From positions 25,982,719 through 26,046,718 of the forward strand of contig NC_054882.1 of assembly GCF_018320785.1 (NCBI RefSeq): a DNA stretch of 64,000 nt. Direction: 5' to 3'. This stretch comes from Cheilinus undulatus. Taxonomy: Eukaryota > Chordata > Actinopteri > Labriformes > Labridae. The notes beneath the pieces were generated by a model. It did no database searches, was not told the origin of the DNA, and was given only the letters and a program-made list of their open reading frames with translations. The translations under genes and the position numbers were made by a program. The stretch's first letter is position 1, and every line of letters starts with the position of its first letter. Below are positions 12,381 through 24,310 of the stretch, piece by piece.

Positions 12381-12550
12381 AAAAGACACAGCTCGAGCAT
12401 GCCTGGGCTTTACCGTAAATACTGAGACATGACAGCAAGAGTTATAACTCCACCCGTCGGAGGGGAACCTCCGATTTGCGGGGGCATGGAAAGATCCGAA
12501 AAAAGCAGTAGGAGGAGTAAGGGGTTCCCGGCACTCTTTAAAGGGTTATG
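12381..12550 (+). repeat. dispersed repeat with GNRA-type hairpin, copy 2
   Basis: Direct repeat of 10466-10630, about 1.9 kb away. It carries a perfect 7-bp stem TCGGAGG / CCTCCGA closed by GGAA, a GNRA-type tetraloop. The pair is too diverged and too short to call LTRs. Confidence 0.75.
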
Positions 12551-14599
12551 ACCCTATATTCCATCCGTTTTTCTGAGAAATCACCGTCTATTTTCTCCTT
12601 TGTCAGAGAGAGAAGAAGCACCAGAAAACGTGTGGAAAATTCCTCAGATTCCTGCTTGTTCTAGTAACTTTTCTGTTCAGCATGTTCGTCTGCTCTCTTT
12701 TCTTTTTATAGCACGATGAGGTGGCATGTTTGTTTCCGATCAATTTGCTGAGAAAACCTTATCAGGTATTTATTGGCTGATTAATGGTGGGAATAATTAC
12801 ACATATGGCCAACACATGGAGTTAGAATTATACGCCTCTAAACACGTACGCAAGTGAGATGAGTCCTGATGCAAATATGTCGATTTATCCCCTTAAAATG
12901 TAAATTTGCTGTGATTAGTTGGAAGCTTTCAGACATATTTAGTAAAGCAGAGGTAAAAGGATCTTGAACAGGCCTCCAGAAAATAAGATTGCATATCAGT
13001 TTGGTTTTTTTTGGGTGTTTTTAATATCAAGCAGATTAGTGCGTGAAATTTATTACATAACGCACATAAATTACAGCTGAGAGCCTTCCAGTGAACACCT
13101 GCATGCGCTGGCGTGTCCCAAACTACAAATGACTGGAAGTGATGCAGTTCCTCTGAGGTCTGCAAAATCATTGTTGACTTGGGGATTATACTGTTTGCAC
13201 AACATGCAGGTTGCCCAGATTTCAGCCAATACATGTGTCATCAGCATTAAAATAGAACATACAATATGTAATGGGCTTTTATGGACATGGAGTCCAAAAC
13301 TAGCCAATGAGAGTCTTCGAGGCTCACAGGTACGGAGTGTCCAAACTGTTTGTGCTGAGAATTTCAGGAAATATTCACCCTGCTAAATCGATTTACTTCA
13401 TTCCAGTATTTCAAAAACAAAATATGAGACAAATTTTGGCTATGTTGCTCAAGATGACACTTAATACAGTGTTTCATTTTCCTCAACCAAGTCTGAGACA
13501 TGGTATGAAATCAACACTAAGATATACAACCCTGTTGTGTTCATTCTATCATGACGGATTGCTCAATATTCATGCCCAGCTCTTTATTTATAGCCCTGCT
13601 GTATTTTAAAACACAATGTGTTGGTTCACTGATGTTGAACTACAACAAAAATAATCAGACGGTTCTGTTTTAGGGCCCTCCTGAGTAACAGAGACAACAC
13701 ACGGCTCAGCCCGTGCCGCTGAAGCGGGCTCACGTTTGGATGAGTTATTGTAAGCTGTTCACCAGTCCCACCTGGCATTACGATAAATCACTCACATATT
13801 GACTGGAGCTTTAATAACAATGTTGTAATGTTTAGTGTGACAGTGTGAGGACGACAAGAGTCGCTGTTTAAAGCTTTTTCTTAATCCATGCAGCTCAGGA
13901 GTCGGTGTAGTGTTTAAGCCATGTTAAATTGCCCGCAAAGTGTCTTTCTCTCTCAATGGCGTTGTACTGTGACTTAGCTAAACCAAACTCAGCCTTGTGC
14001 ACCGAACTACAATTACCTGAATGATAATACCTCTCCAAGAGCTGCAATAAGTCATTTTAACGTATATGTTTGGCCTCTGGAAGAGAACACCTCTGCCCTC
14101 AACAACCCCCTGCAGCTGCGGCAGGAGGAACACTGAGGGAGATGCACTGATGGATTTTCAAGATGTAGGGACTACAAACAGTAGTCAGGGCCCGCTTTAA
14201 GTGCTCTCCAAGCTGTAAGAGGCCCTCGCTGAATGGTTACAGATTCAATCGAGGGATAAAAGCCAAGGCAATATCTGTGTTTGGGTACATTCTTAGGCCA
14301 CATTCCCAGACACCGACAGTGGCTTTAGTGACTCTCGGAGACTGCTCTGGCTTTTCCAAGCTCATCCAAAACGCAGGGACAATTTAAAGATTGTCCAAGT
14401 AGGTGATTGATGGAAAGACTGAGAGAGGAGTGGAAGAGATGATGGAACATTTTTTGGATCAGGCGTTTGTGTTGCACAAACATCTAGTCATAGTCCGAGT
14501 CTGTTTGTTTGGGTTGTGTTCTCCTGTGTCACATGGAAGAAGACACGCACTGGAGGAATCAGAGGGTAAACCTTCAATGTCCTGATGTTTGAATAAACG
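12551..14599. other. gene-free, mostly single-copy-looking stretch
   Basis: No exon or mobile element recognised. 13660-14360 is less AT-rich, lacks repeat words and could hold conserved non-coding sequence, but this needs alignment to other fish. Confidence 0.35.
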
Positions 14600-14706
14600 C
14601 TGTAAAGGTGCCCTCTTGGAGGCCCTATAGTACATAAGCATGGTAAAGTACCATCTAGGGTGCACTGTTAAGTGACGAAACATGATAAAATGCCTGCTAG
14701 GCTTAA

Positions 14707-15275
14707 CCTGACACCCCAGATGGACTGTTCTCTATATCCATTGCATAGGATGTATTTCATATTTATCTGGGAATTCTCCCATATTAAGTGTTTTGGAAGG
14801 GCAAAACTTTTCATAAAATTTTAAGAAGGTGATTAAAAGAAAACTTTGTCTTTCACATTCATTACTAATCAGAGCAACAAGTCAAAATGAGGTTGTAAGC
14901 ATGCACAGCTCTGGTAAGGAACCTGAGCTCAGCAGGCAGTCACTGACGTAGTTTACAAATGGTGGAGCTTGTTGGTGGATCAAACTCATGCTGAGGCTGG
15001 TCTGTGGAAGAAATGAATGAAGAAGAAATGTGGCCAAGTTCAGATAAACTGCTGCTCTAGCTACATCTGAGCTAATCACTACACTGGTGGCAGCCATTGT
15101 TACCTATGTACAATACAATTAAACCTCGCTCATTGCTACCGACTCATTCGCTACAAATGATGCTGATTGGTCAGGTCTGTTCCCAGACTGGGTGAAATCG
15201 TTTCAGATTGTGCAAGCTGGATCTGCCTGATGACAGATGTGGAATCTGGCCAATCCATCAGACTGGGCTGCCATC
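14707..15275 (+). mobile_element. piggyBac-like non-autonomous element, copy A
   Basis: TTAA at 14703-14706 is followed by CCTGACACCCCAGATGG, matching the right end of copy C (read on the minus strand). The body is homologous to copy B (20391-21331), with one internal unit instead of three. The right end is degraded. TTAA plus CC-starting ends fit piggyBac-type termini. Confidence 0.6.
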
Positions 15276-15371
15276 TAAGTACAAAATGTGATAAAGTGCC
15301 TTCTGGGTGCCCTTTTAATGGCTTTAATTAAAAAAAGAGCTTTCATGCCCTCCAAGTGGGCAAAATTTGAA

Positions 15372-15387
15372 GGGGGGGAGGGGGGGG
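15372..15387 (+). repeat. G-run (G7-A-G8)
   Basis: Fifteen G in sixteen bases, capable of quadruplex-type structure only if run segments are shared. Likely prone to assembly error. Confidence 0.7.
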
Positions 15388-15516
15388 TGAATGACAAACA
15401 CCTGTCTATGTTGCCCTGAAAGTGGACACAATCTTAGAAAGTGCCCTATAGTTGGCCACTGAGTGAACATAATATGACATAGTGCCTTCTTTGATGCCCT
15501 CTAATTGGGAATATTA

Positions 15517-16080
15517 TTACCTCCGCCAAGGAGGTTATGTGATCGGGTGGGTTTGTTCGTTTGTTCGTTTGTTCATTTGTTTGTTAGCAACATAACTCAA
15601 AAAGTCACGAACGGATTTTCATGAAATTTTCAGGAAATGTCAGAAATGGCATAAGGAAGAACTGATTGGATTTTGGGACTGATCCGGAAGACCGTCTGGA
15701 TCCAGGAATTTTTTAAATGATTCTGTATTATTGGGAGATAGGGCTGATGGCAGAGGTCTGCGTTGTTACCACTTTACACCAGGAGGTGGCAGACATGAGT
15801 AACTTATTCAAAGTTTTGGAGTTTATAGAGTTTGAAAGACACACGCCCGGTCAAGGAAACGAGTCGGGGCGTATCAGAGAGAAAGCAAATTGTAGCGAGA
15901 ATACTCACAATGCTGGGAGGAATAGAGGACTATTCACCCTCTGCCATGACTTTCAGTCGTCTAGTGAGACCATGGGTGCTTCCGCCATGACAGTCCACAC
16001 GTAGCAAAGCCAAAGCTTTGCCTCACCGTGTCTCCACCCTGCTGGGGAGGGAGTAATCGGCAAATTAGATTTTGGGAGTC
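15517..16080 (+). repeat. dispersed CCTCCGCCAAGGAGG-type repeat
   Basis: Starts with an imperfect palindrome (CCTCCGCCAAGGAGG, 15520-15534), a (GTTT/GTTC)n tract and CATAACTCAAAAAGT, a combination I recall as a widespread animal repeat. Two related segments near 15675-15705 and 16068-16090 share TTTTGGGA-GATCCGGA. The ORF at 15717-16004 is not recognised and is probably part of the repeat. Confidence 0.5.
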
Positions 16081-16084
16081 ATCC

Positions 16085-16600
16085 GGATCATAGGGTGATT
16101 CTTTTGTAACTGATATGTAATAAAGTGCCCTATAGGGTGACTCTTTTGTAAATGATATGTGATAAAGTACCCTCTAGGGTGATTCTTTTGTAAATGAAAT
16201 GTGATAAAGTGCCCTCTAGGGTGACTCTTTTGTAGATATATGATAAAGTGCCCTCCAGGAAGACTCTTTTGAAGATAATATGTGATAAATTCCCCCAAAA
16301 GAAGACACTTTTGTAGATTATATGTGATAAAGTGCCCTCTAGGAAGACTTTAGTTAGAAAATATGTGATTAATTGCCCTTTAGGAAGACTGTTTTGTCGA
16401 TAATATGTGATAAATGCCCTCTAGGAAGACTCTCTTGTAGATAATATGTGATAAAGTGCCCTTCAGGAAGACTCTCTTGTAGATAATATGTGATAAGTGC
16501 CCTCCAGGAAGACTCTTTTGTATAAAATATGTGATAAGTGCCCTCCAGGAAGACTCTCTTGTAGATAATATGTGATAAGTGCCCTTGAGGGTGCCCTGTA
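16085..16600. repeat. 42-bp minisatellite core, about 12 copies
   Basis: Consensus around GTGATAAAGTGCCCTCTAGG followed by AAGACTCTTTTGTAGATAAT. The first three to four units carry GGGTGACTC with TAAATGA. Later units carry GGAAGACTC with TAGATAAT, so two unit types occupy opposite ends. Unit length (40-42 bp) keeps reading frames open. Confidence 0.9.
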
Positions 16601-16925
16601 ATTGACCAAACATTGAGAAAATTTGATAACAGCTCCCATGGTGCCCTGAAGTGCACAGTACATGATAAAGCGCCTTTAAGGGTACTAGTGGACATCTTCC
16701 AGGGGACATTTTGTGACAAAGTACCCCATAGGATGACCATCTTTGGAAAGTACATGATAAATTGCCCTTTAGGTAGCCCTGTAGTGGACAGAACATGATA
16801 AAGTCTCTTAGAGGTACCTTCCATTGGACAATGCAAGGCCTTTCAGGGGACAATTTGTCACAAAGTGCCCTTACGATGATCAGTTTTTGGACAATACATG
16901 GTAAAGTGTGTCCTGATGAAGAATA

Positions 16926-18604
16926 AGTTACACACCACTGCTCCTGGGCATCCTCTCAGTGGACGTAACCTTATGTGCCCTTTAGAGAGCACGTGTCACC
17001 GGAGGAGAAAATGTAGAAAGTGCCATAAGCTCCTGGGCTGAAGCTTTTATTAGTCAAAGTTGACCTAATCGTTTCCCTGTAAAACTTGGCTGACATGTTT
17101 GCCACTGACTGGAAGAAGCAGAACCAGCAGCTGTAAATCAAACTGTCTTTATCTTAAAGCAGTGAGACGATAATAAAAGAAAATGCTGCCATTAATTAGC
17201 TTCTTCACTGCTGCTGTTGATGAGTTTCCAGGAAGAGTGCAGAGGAATGGCTTCAGATGGCATACACCCCAGAACACAGTGGACACTTATTTTGCATGGA
17301 AACTGTTTTGAATCAGCAGTAAATACTCAGTGGAAGTTTTCAGACCTTATAAGGGATTCAGAATAGGAAAAAAAATCTTCCGCAGTATTTCAAAAATGCA
17401 TTTAATCAATCCAAACATGCAATGACTAGAGAAGAGTTAAGACCAAGTAAACAAGGAAGCTGAGACAATTTGACAGTAAGAAATAAACTCAAATCTTTAT
17501 TTTTATGAGTGTTTAATACATTAGGAAAGAAGGACCAACTTGCTCATGTGTGAGTTGATCAGGGAATTCCAGGGCAGCTTGTGCAGAGGTGTATAGCCTA
17601 TAGCTTAAGGCGAACATGTGCAATAAAGCAACTGGGAAATATTAAACTCCCACCTGGTTTTACTCAGCAAAAAAACAAAAACATGTGAAAGAATGCAAGG
17701 AATCCCAAAGATAGGGATAAAGATATAGACTTTTAGCATCACAACTGGATTTTAATCAATAGCTTCAATGACAAACTGTTTCTGCAGTATGGCCCAAGCA
17801 ACAGAACCCCAGAAATGACAGTTGTATTTATTTATTAAATGTATGCCTTTCAAGTGCTAATGTTAACCTATTCTCTCTTAGCTTCAAAGTAGGTCAGTCA
17901 TCGTTGCACTGAGAGTGCCTTGGATGTTTTCCTCCTTGAATGTTTTGGTTTCCTGCACCTTCATCACACTTTGTTTGAACTACAGACTCCCTTTTTTTGT
18001 AGGTCAGTCATGTGCCATGGATCGTAAAAAGAAGAATGTGATTGACACATTTACCTCCAAAAGTCCCTTGGTGCAGCGAGGGGTGAGGTGAAGCAGATTC
18101 ATGTCCCAAACGTGCCTCAGTGGGGGATTGTCTCTGATCTTCTCACCTAAATAGACAAGAATGTTCATCCTATACATGACTGATGATGTTTTCCAAGCGT
18201 GTTCTCAACTTGATTTTTACCCTGTTATCCTCTAGCACATGTGAGTGAGTCCAATAACCTGGAATGAAAACTGATTCCCTCCTACTGGTGTGCAGGAATG
18301 TAACATGTAAAACGTGTGACCGTACAGAGTAATGGCATGTACAACAGAAACATGCATTATTCTCCTTGCTCCTCTTTATTCCACAAAATGTGTGTTAAGC
18401 TGCACTTACCAATAATCATCTTCACCCGCCCACAGAGTTGGATGTGTCACTGAAAACTGAGAGAATGTGCTGTCATGTGATTTATTGATGGTGTCATTGC
18501 ATGAGTGTTGGATCAGTAGCATTGATGGTAGCGTCCTGGCTGACATCATTTTGGAGCTGAAAGTGTGTCAGGCTTTTATTGGATTCTGATGCTGGAATGA
18601 TCAG
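16926..18604. other. gene-free stretch, nothing recognised
   Basis: No supported exon, RNA gene or bounded element. Confidence 0.4.
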
Positions 18605-19430
18605 ATGATGATGTTCCTGCCACTGTTTGCTCTTTGTTTTTGCCATTTTTTTTTTGGACTTTTGTTATGTTGTTTTTGCTCTTTTTCACCCATTTTTGCC
18701 ATTTATTTTTACCCCTTCCTGACCTTTCTGCCACTTTCTGCCCATATCTGCATTTTTATCCACTTTTCATCCATTTCTACAATATCTTTTTGCAACTTTA
18801 TGCCTCTTTTGGCTGCTTTTTTTGTATTTTGCACCTTTCTTGCTGCTTCTGCCCAGTTTTGCCCCTTTTTGCTGCTTTTTCTCATATTTTCCACCTTTCG
18901 CCCATATTGCTGCTGCCCATTTACGCCACTTTTAGCCCATTATTGCCACCTTTCACCCATTTTTGGATTATTTTTGGCCATTTTTTCCCCAATTTTGCCA
19001 TTTTTCTTTGACACACTTTCCCATTTTTGCCACTTTGAAACACCTTTTGCCTATTTATGCCACTTTTTGCAGCTTTTTGCCCATTTAAGCTGCTTTATGA
19101 CTTTTTTTGGCCACTTTATCCCAATTTTTGCCCCTTTTTGGCCATTTATGCCACTTTTGCTCATTTTTGCCACTTCTCTTTGCCACCTTCCCTCATTTCT
19201 GCAACTTTTTCTTGCCACTTTATACCAATTTTGCCTCGTTTTCACTCATTTATGCAACTTTCAACCCATTTTTAACATTTCTTTATGCAAGTTTTCACCC
19301 ATTTATGGCTCTTCTTTGTATCTTCTTTGCCACTTTTATCTCCTTCTTGCCATTTTTCATCTATTTTTTGCCACTGTTCCTTTTTTTTGCCCTTTTTTGC
19401 CACTTAAGGTCATGTTTTTCTTCATGTGAC
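18605..19430. repeat. pyrimidine-rich tract of degenerate TTTTTGCCACTTTT units
   Basis: About 830 bp built of TTTTGCCATTTT, TTTGCCACTTTT and CCCATTTTTGCC words. It yields a 274-residue Phe/Leu/Cys/His-rich ORF and overlapping ORFs on both strands that are composition artefacts. It is the reverse-complement type of the tract at 1-480. Confidence 0.85.
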
Positions 19431-19564
19431 CTTACCCCATTTTTAAACCTTACAGTAGAAGACTTCAAGAATACTTTTATGAGATTTGCTTTTCACCAGT
19501 TTTTGCAAATTCGCACTAAAATGAGCTAGCTTTAGTTTAGTTCAGTTCAAATGAAATACAAATG

Positions 19565-19685
19565 CAAACAGAGACTTCATGGCTAGGTGCTTGATGTTAT
19601 ACACCTGTGGCAGAAGGTCTAATTAAAACACCTGAATCCAATAATTAACAGGTGAGGCCAAATACTTTTGTCTTTAAAGTGTAGT
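19565..19685 (+). mobile_element. terminal fragment of a Tc1-like element
   Basis: ACACCTGTGGCA, AACACCTGAATC and CCAAATACTTTTGTC followed by AGTGTAG match the well-known end of a fish Tc1-like family. A second end of the same type is at about 60575-60609. Only the terminus is present. Confidence 0.6.
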
Positions 19686-19689
19686 TCAT

Positions 19690-20390
19690 AGTCTTAGTTC
19701 AGAATTTTTGTTTTTGAACTAAGTCCGCAGTTCAAAAGTTGAATCAATTCTTGTTCTTTTCTTTATTTTTCTTTGTTTATTTATTTGTGTTGCTTTACCA
19801 AGTTCTTCACTGAAAGAACTTTTGTGAAGGGATTATTCATTCTAATGTTTACCTGAATTGATTCCATGAATGTTGTTTGAATTTATCAGTTTTATAGGTA
19901 TCATAAGGGCTAATTCTGTGGGCCTTCAGTGCTCAACTAAATCATAATCAATCCCTGTCAATAAAACATAAATTTTAATCATTCATCATTTTACAGGCTG
20001 TTAGTTATGCATGTACAGAGGTGGTTTAAGTTGATATATAGGTTTTGGATATTTGGCTTTTAGAAAAAGACCTTATTTACATTTAGAAAGTTAAGATCAG
20101 CTGACATTAAGGTGCACATTACAGCATGCAAAGAAAGTCAAAGAGGGAGGTAGTGTATGGAAAGAGATTGCACAAGAGAATTTATCACCCAAAACCTGAT
20201 GTTTATGATCATTTAAATAGCCTGTCTAAACAGCCTTTGTGATTTATGACTATGTTATTTGTTAATATACTGTAGTTCAGCAGGGACCCAACGAAACAGC
20301 TAGAAACAACTTTGCAGGTCATTTATAGCTTTCCTGGGAAAATATTAAGAATAAAAGCATTGTGTGAAAACATAAGTGTTGTCATGGAGA
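19690..20390. other. gene-free stretch, nothing recognised
   Basis: AT-rich, no exon or element boundary seen. Confidence 0.4.
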
Positions 20391-21331
20391 AAACTGAATA
20401 TCCATTGCATGGGTAAATTTCACATTCATCTGGGAAACCTCCCATACAAAGCTTTTGGAAAGGGCAGGACTTTTCAAAAGTTCTCAGAAGAGGATTGGAC
20501 GAATGTTCTGTCTGTCACATTCATTACGGGCCAATCAGAGTGACAAGACAAAATGAGGGAGTACACATGCGCAGCTCCAGTACTAACTTGAGCTCTACAG
20601 GTTAATGCTGCTGTAGTATGTGAAAGGACAAGCTTCTCTGCCAAGATAAGCTTTTTTGTGGTCCTTCGCTCTTGTTTTAATAAAGAAATGTGGTCCAGTT
20701 TCTGATGCTACACTACAGCTATATCTGAGCTAACAGCTACCACGGCAGTAGCCATTGTATACGCTGGCAAACCCCAGGAGTAACAATCAAAAACTCATGC
20801 CAAAAAAAGCTGGGAGAAGAGCGAAAACATCTTTTCTGTCATTAAAACCTTTCAATGTTGCTCTTTGCTCTTCTTTTAATAAAGAATTGTCCTGTTCTGA
20901 TAAAACTGCCGCTATGGCTACATCTGAGCTAATCACTCCACCAGCAGCCATTGTATATAACCCCTCAAACTACAGCCAACCCCTTCCCCCCGTAACTAAC
21001 AAACTCATGCTGAGGCAGGTCAACAGAAGTGTTCAAACATCTTACACAGTACTGAAACCTTTCAGTGTTGTTTTTTGCCCTTTATTCCATAAAGAAACAC
21101 GGTCCAGCTCTGATAAAACAGCTGCTATACTATAGCTATATCTGAGCTAATTGCTACACTAGTGGCAGTCATTGCCATCGGCCCACAGTACAACTAAACC
21201 CCGCCCATAGCTACTGCCTCATTCTCCTCAAATTATGCTAATTAGTCCCAAATGTTGTAGATTTGAGCTTTGCAATATGGATTTGCCTAATGACAGATAT
21301 GGAGGCTAGAAAATCCATCTGCTTTGCAAGG
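20391..21331 (+). mobile_element. piggyBac-like non-autonomous element, copy B, with three internal tandem units
   Basis: Homologous to copy A along its length, ending with TGCAAGG then TTAG, the complement of the CCTTGCA end of copy C. Inside are three tandem units of about 185 bp (around 20600-20760, 20790-20950 and 21000-21170), each with TTTAATAAAGAA or ATTCCATAAAGAAA, ATCTGAGCTAA and a GCAGCCATTG-type block. Copy A has one. The ORF at 20755-21135 spans these units and is not a gene. The left terminus is eroded. Confidence 0.6.
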
Positions 21332-23135
21332 TTAGCGACTGAGAGCCATTGTGCCATCAGCCAACAGTTATTTGTCACAGACTAAGATTTTCTAAAGACT
21401 TTGAATGGAGAAGGAAAAAGATGGGCAGAAGTACCTGCTGTCCTCAAAAATCCTGGGGAATATATACTACAGCTAGGTCGCAAACAGGCTAGCTTGCTAA
21501 CTACGGCTTACTCGCCAGGAATTTGAGTGTTAACTCGTTCTTATCTTCCAGTTTGACGCTGGCAAGACTTGTTGTGTTGGTTATCGACAACGGTCATGTC
21601 AATTTACTGAAGACAGGACTGAAGACCTGTGCTATATACATGTTTGATTTAATCATAACACCATGTCAGAAAAAAGACTCAAATTGACTTTCACGACCAC
21701 CTTACACAGGAGTGCACCTCCACTCTGCAGAACTCTCAGGATATTATTAGAAATTTGTTTGTGACTCTGAAATTGCTTGAAATGTCATTTGGTGTAAAGC
21801 TAGCATAACTTACAAAAAAAAGGGCTTCTCTATCAACTACTCTCCAGTCAACCTGTATAAGCAAGAAGCTCTGAGTGAGTTAACTTTTTTTCTGCACTGC
21901 ATGAGTTTCTGTTGACTGACCTAGAGTGTCAGTGGTGTTGAAAAAGTAGAGAACATTCTCTGCTTTTTTTGTAGAAAGCAGCAGGTACAGGATCACTCAG
22001 TTTATTTATATTCGCTCCATTCTCCTTTAAAGAGCTGAGGAACCAGAGATGTTAACATGGTACCAGCACTGAGCAGCAGGGCTCCCAGTGGTCTCATACA
22101 TACAGCGTATATAGTCCATACAGTTATTTCGACAGAATTAGACCTTGAACAACAACGTGGGCTCATGATGTCATGGGAAAAGCAGAAACTGACACGCTGA
22201 CAGTGAGCTGCTAGTTTTAAACGGCTGTTTAGTGCCTGAAGAAATGAGCTTGGTCTCACCTGACTGCCAGCTCTAGTTTGTTTCACGATGACTTTAATAT
22301 CCTTAAGGGTGAAAGCGCACTTCCTAAGAATTGGTGTGGAATTTTAAAACAAGGCCAAGGCAAGCAAAGTTGTATAGAACACAGAACTGTGTGAGTGGGA
22401 GGATGAAATAGTGCCATTAACACTGAGTGTGTTCTGTACCGCTGAATACACAAATATAAGAATGAAGCCACTATTTCCTTCTGAGGAATTTTGGGAGAAA
22501 CAGGCTCTGATGGTGCTCTACGTGGAGGCTTTCTCCAGGATCCTTTGAATAACCACAAACAAATTTCCTTTCTTCATAATTGCAGGGAGATATCAAGAGT
22601 CAAAAATGAAGGGGGCACAACCTAAAACTTTTGGATTTGGCTTTCTAATTTAATATATATTTAAGTTACATTAATCATATTGCTGTAGAGTAGAATATAA
22701 TACAAAGATCATATTAAAACATTGTGTAAATCTAAACGCTCTTAGATTTATTTTTTTATTCCTAATCCTTGTGTAACATGAATGGGGTTAGTTTTAACCC
22801 AGTAATACAACCAGCCCAGCTATAAGAAGTTTTTATTTATCCTAACACTGGCTGTGAGGCAGTTATATATTTCAGATCAGTGCTATGTTTCAGACAACAG
22901 TATAGTTATTAAGATGATATGAGGATGGACTGGGTGTCTTAGTAACTGAAAAACAAGTGTGCTAAAGAAATTTACTTTCATGTGGTAAAAATACTCTTTC
23001 CCAAAACTGATGAAAGTTAGTACGTCATACACTGCTGGTGCTGTGGTAGCATGAGCATGAACATGCATGCATGTATGAACACACGCATGGTGCTTATTAA
23101 GCTAACAGAAAATGGTCAGAAACTCGAGTGGTCAT
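21332..23135. other. gene-free stretch, nothing recognised
   Basis: Minus-strand ORFs at 22002-22286 and 22283-22558 show no family signature. No repeats of note apart from CATG-rich words near 23060. Confidence 0.4.
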
Positions 23136-23139
23136 AAAC

Positions 23140-24310
23140 ATGATGAATGCTAATACTACTTACTAAAGCATGTACATAGCCTACTGCTTATTAAGCTAAC
23201 AAGAAATATGCCAATCTACCATACTTAAAAGCCAGTCATCTTTAGCATTACATGACTTTATATTTACATATTTCTGGTCCACACTTTGTTGCTAAGCTAA
23301 CAACAAGCTAGCACAATTGTCTGTAAATAGAATCTACAATAATAACCATACATTCATTTTTTTATACAGCTACATAGTAATTAAAATGTTATTTAAAATT
23401 TACAACATGTGTCAGTATAGAAATAAACCTAGCATACACTAGGTAAAGCACAAGGTTAGCAGTGATGACTTGTTAGTAGCCAGATGAAATAGATGTAGCT
23501 AGTCAGTATTAGCTGTGTTGTTTTAAGGCAGACATTACTAATCTTGCAGCTATCAATAATCATAAAAATAACCTTCCCAAAAATATCCTTTAAAGCTTTG
23601 ACGCAGGTAGAGACTGATAAACAGGTTTAGGAGACACGTCTACGATTATCCTAAGCAAAGCCAATAGTAGCCTTACTACAGTGTCTAATGACCTCAAAGT
23701 TAGTATTTAGACATAGATAACAAGGAGCTTGCGGGGCTACTTAATAGATATTAGTCTAAAGACCCCTAAAATCAAATTAAAATGCTGATTTGTAAACTAT
23801 GACAATCCTAGCAAACACTATAGTTAACCACTAGCCAGTTTAGGAAGAAGCGTTTCCTGATGGTCCAATTCAGTCAGTTAGTTAGTGGAAGGTAAACTTT
23901 TTCCAAAAACGCATACTACATGTCAATTCTAGCTACTCCTACTTATTCAAGCATAAACATACTGCATATTAAGCTAACAGGAAATATGCCGTTTTACCAT
24001 ACTTAAAAGTCCATCATATTAGCATTACACGACTTTATCGTTACATATTTCTGGTCCACACTTTGTTGCCAAGCTAGCAAACCCTCTGTAAATTGAGTCA
24101 ACAATAATAAACATGTTCATCTTTTTTATATAAATACCAATTAATCAAAATGTTATTTATTTACATTTACAATATATTTCAGTGTAGGGATAAACCTAGC
24201 TTACACTAAGTAAAGCACAAGGTTAGCAGTGATGACTCGCTAGCTAACTATCTAGCTAACATTTGCTGCTTTAAGGCAGTGAATAAAAGTCTTGTAATTG
24301 CCCATTAGTC
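23140..24310. repeat. 0.78-kb direct duplication
   Basis: About 350 bp starting at 23183 is repeated at 23961 (offset 778 bp) with many substitutions. Shared blocks include AAGCTAACAAGAAATATGCC, TTTCTGGTCCACACTTTG, AAAATGTTATTTA and AAGCACAAGGTTAGCAGTG. It is probably an old tandem duplication whose second unit is truncated. Confidence 0.8.

Larger units (their letters stand above)
14600..16925. repeat. degenerate tandem array of (G)ATAAAGTGCCCTCTAGG units, broken by two insertions
   Basis: Units of roughly 38-45 bp containing GATAAAGTGCC, then a CTAGGGTG or CAGGAAG block, occur at 14600-14700, 15280-15515 and 16085-16925. Between them lie a TTAA-flanked element (14707-15275) and a CCTCCGCC repeat (15517-16080). 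The open minus-strand ORFs of about 155 residues at 16369-16853 are repeat translations. Confidence 0.75.

Noticed and set aside
10466..12550. The direct repeat pair as LTRs of a retrotransposon
   Set aside because: Only 165 bp, strongly diverged, no TG...CA ends, no primer-binding site and no gag or pol between them.
16369..16853. Overlapping 155- and 157-residue minus-strand ORFs with repeating LPGGHLSHIIYKRVF-like text
   Set aside because: They are translations of the 42-bp minisatellite, whose unit is a multiple of three; several frames are open at once.
18605..19429. 274-residue + strand ORF, the longest in the window
   Set aside because: It is the translation of a degenerate TTTTTGCCA-type tract; overlapping ORFs occur in other frames and on the other strand, and the peptide is only Phe/Leu/Cys/His/Pro-rich.
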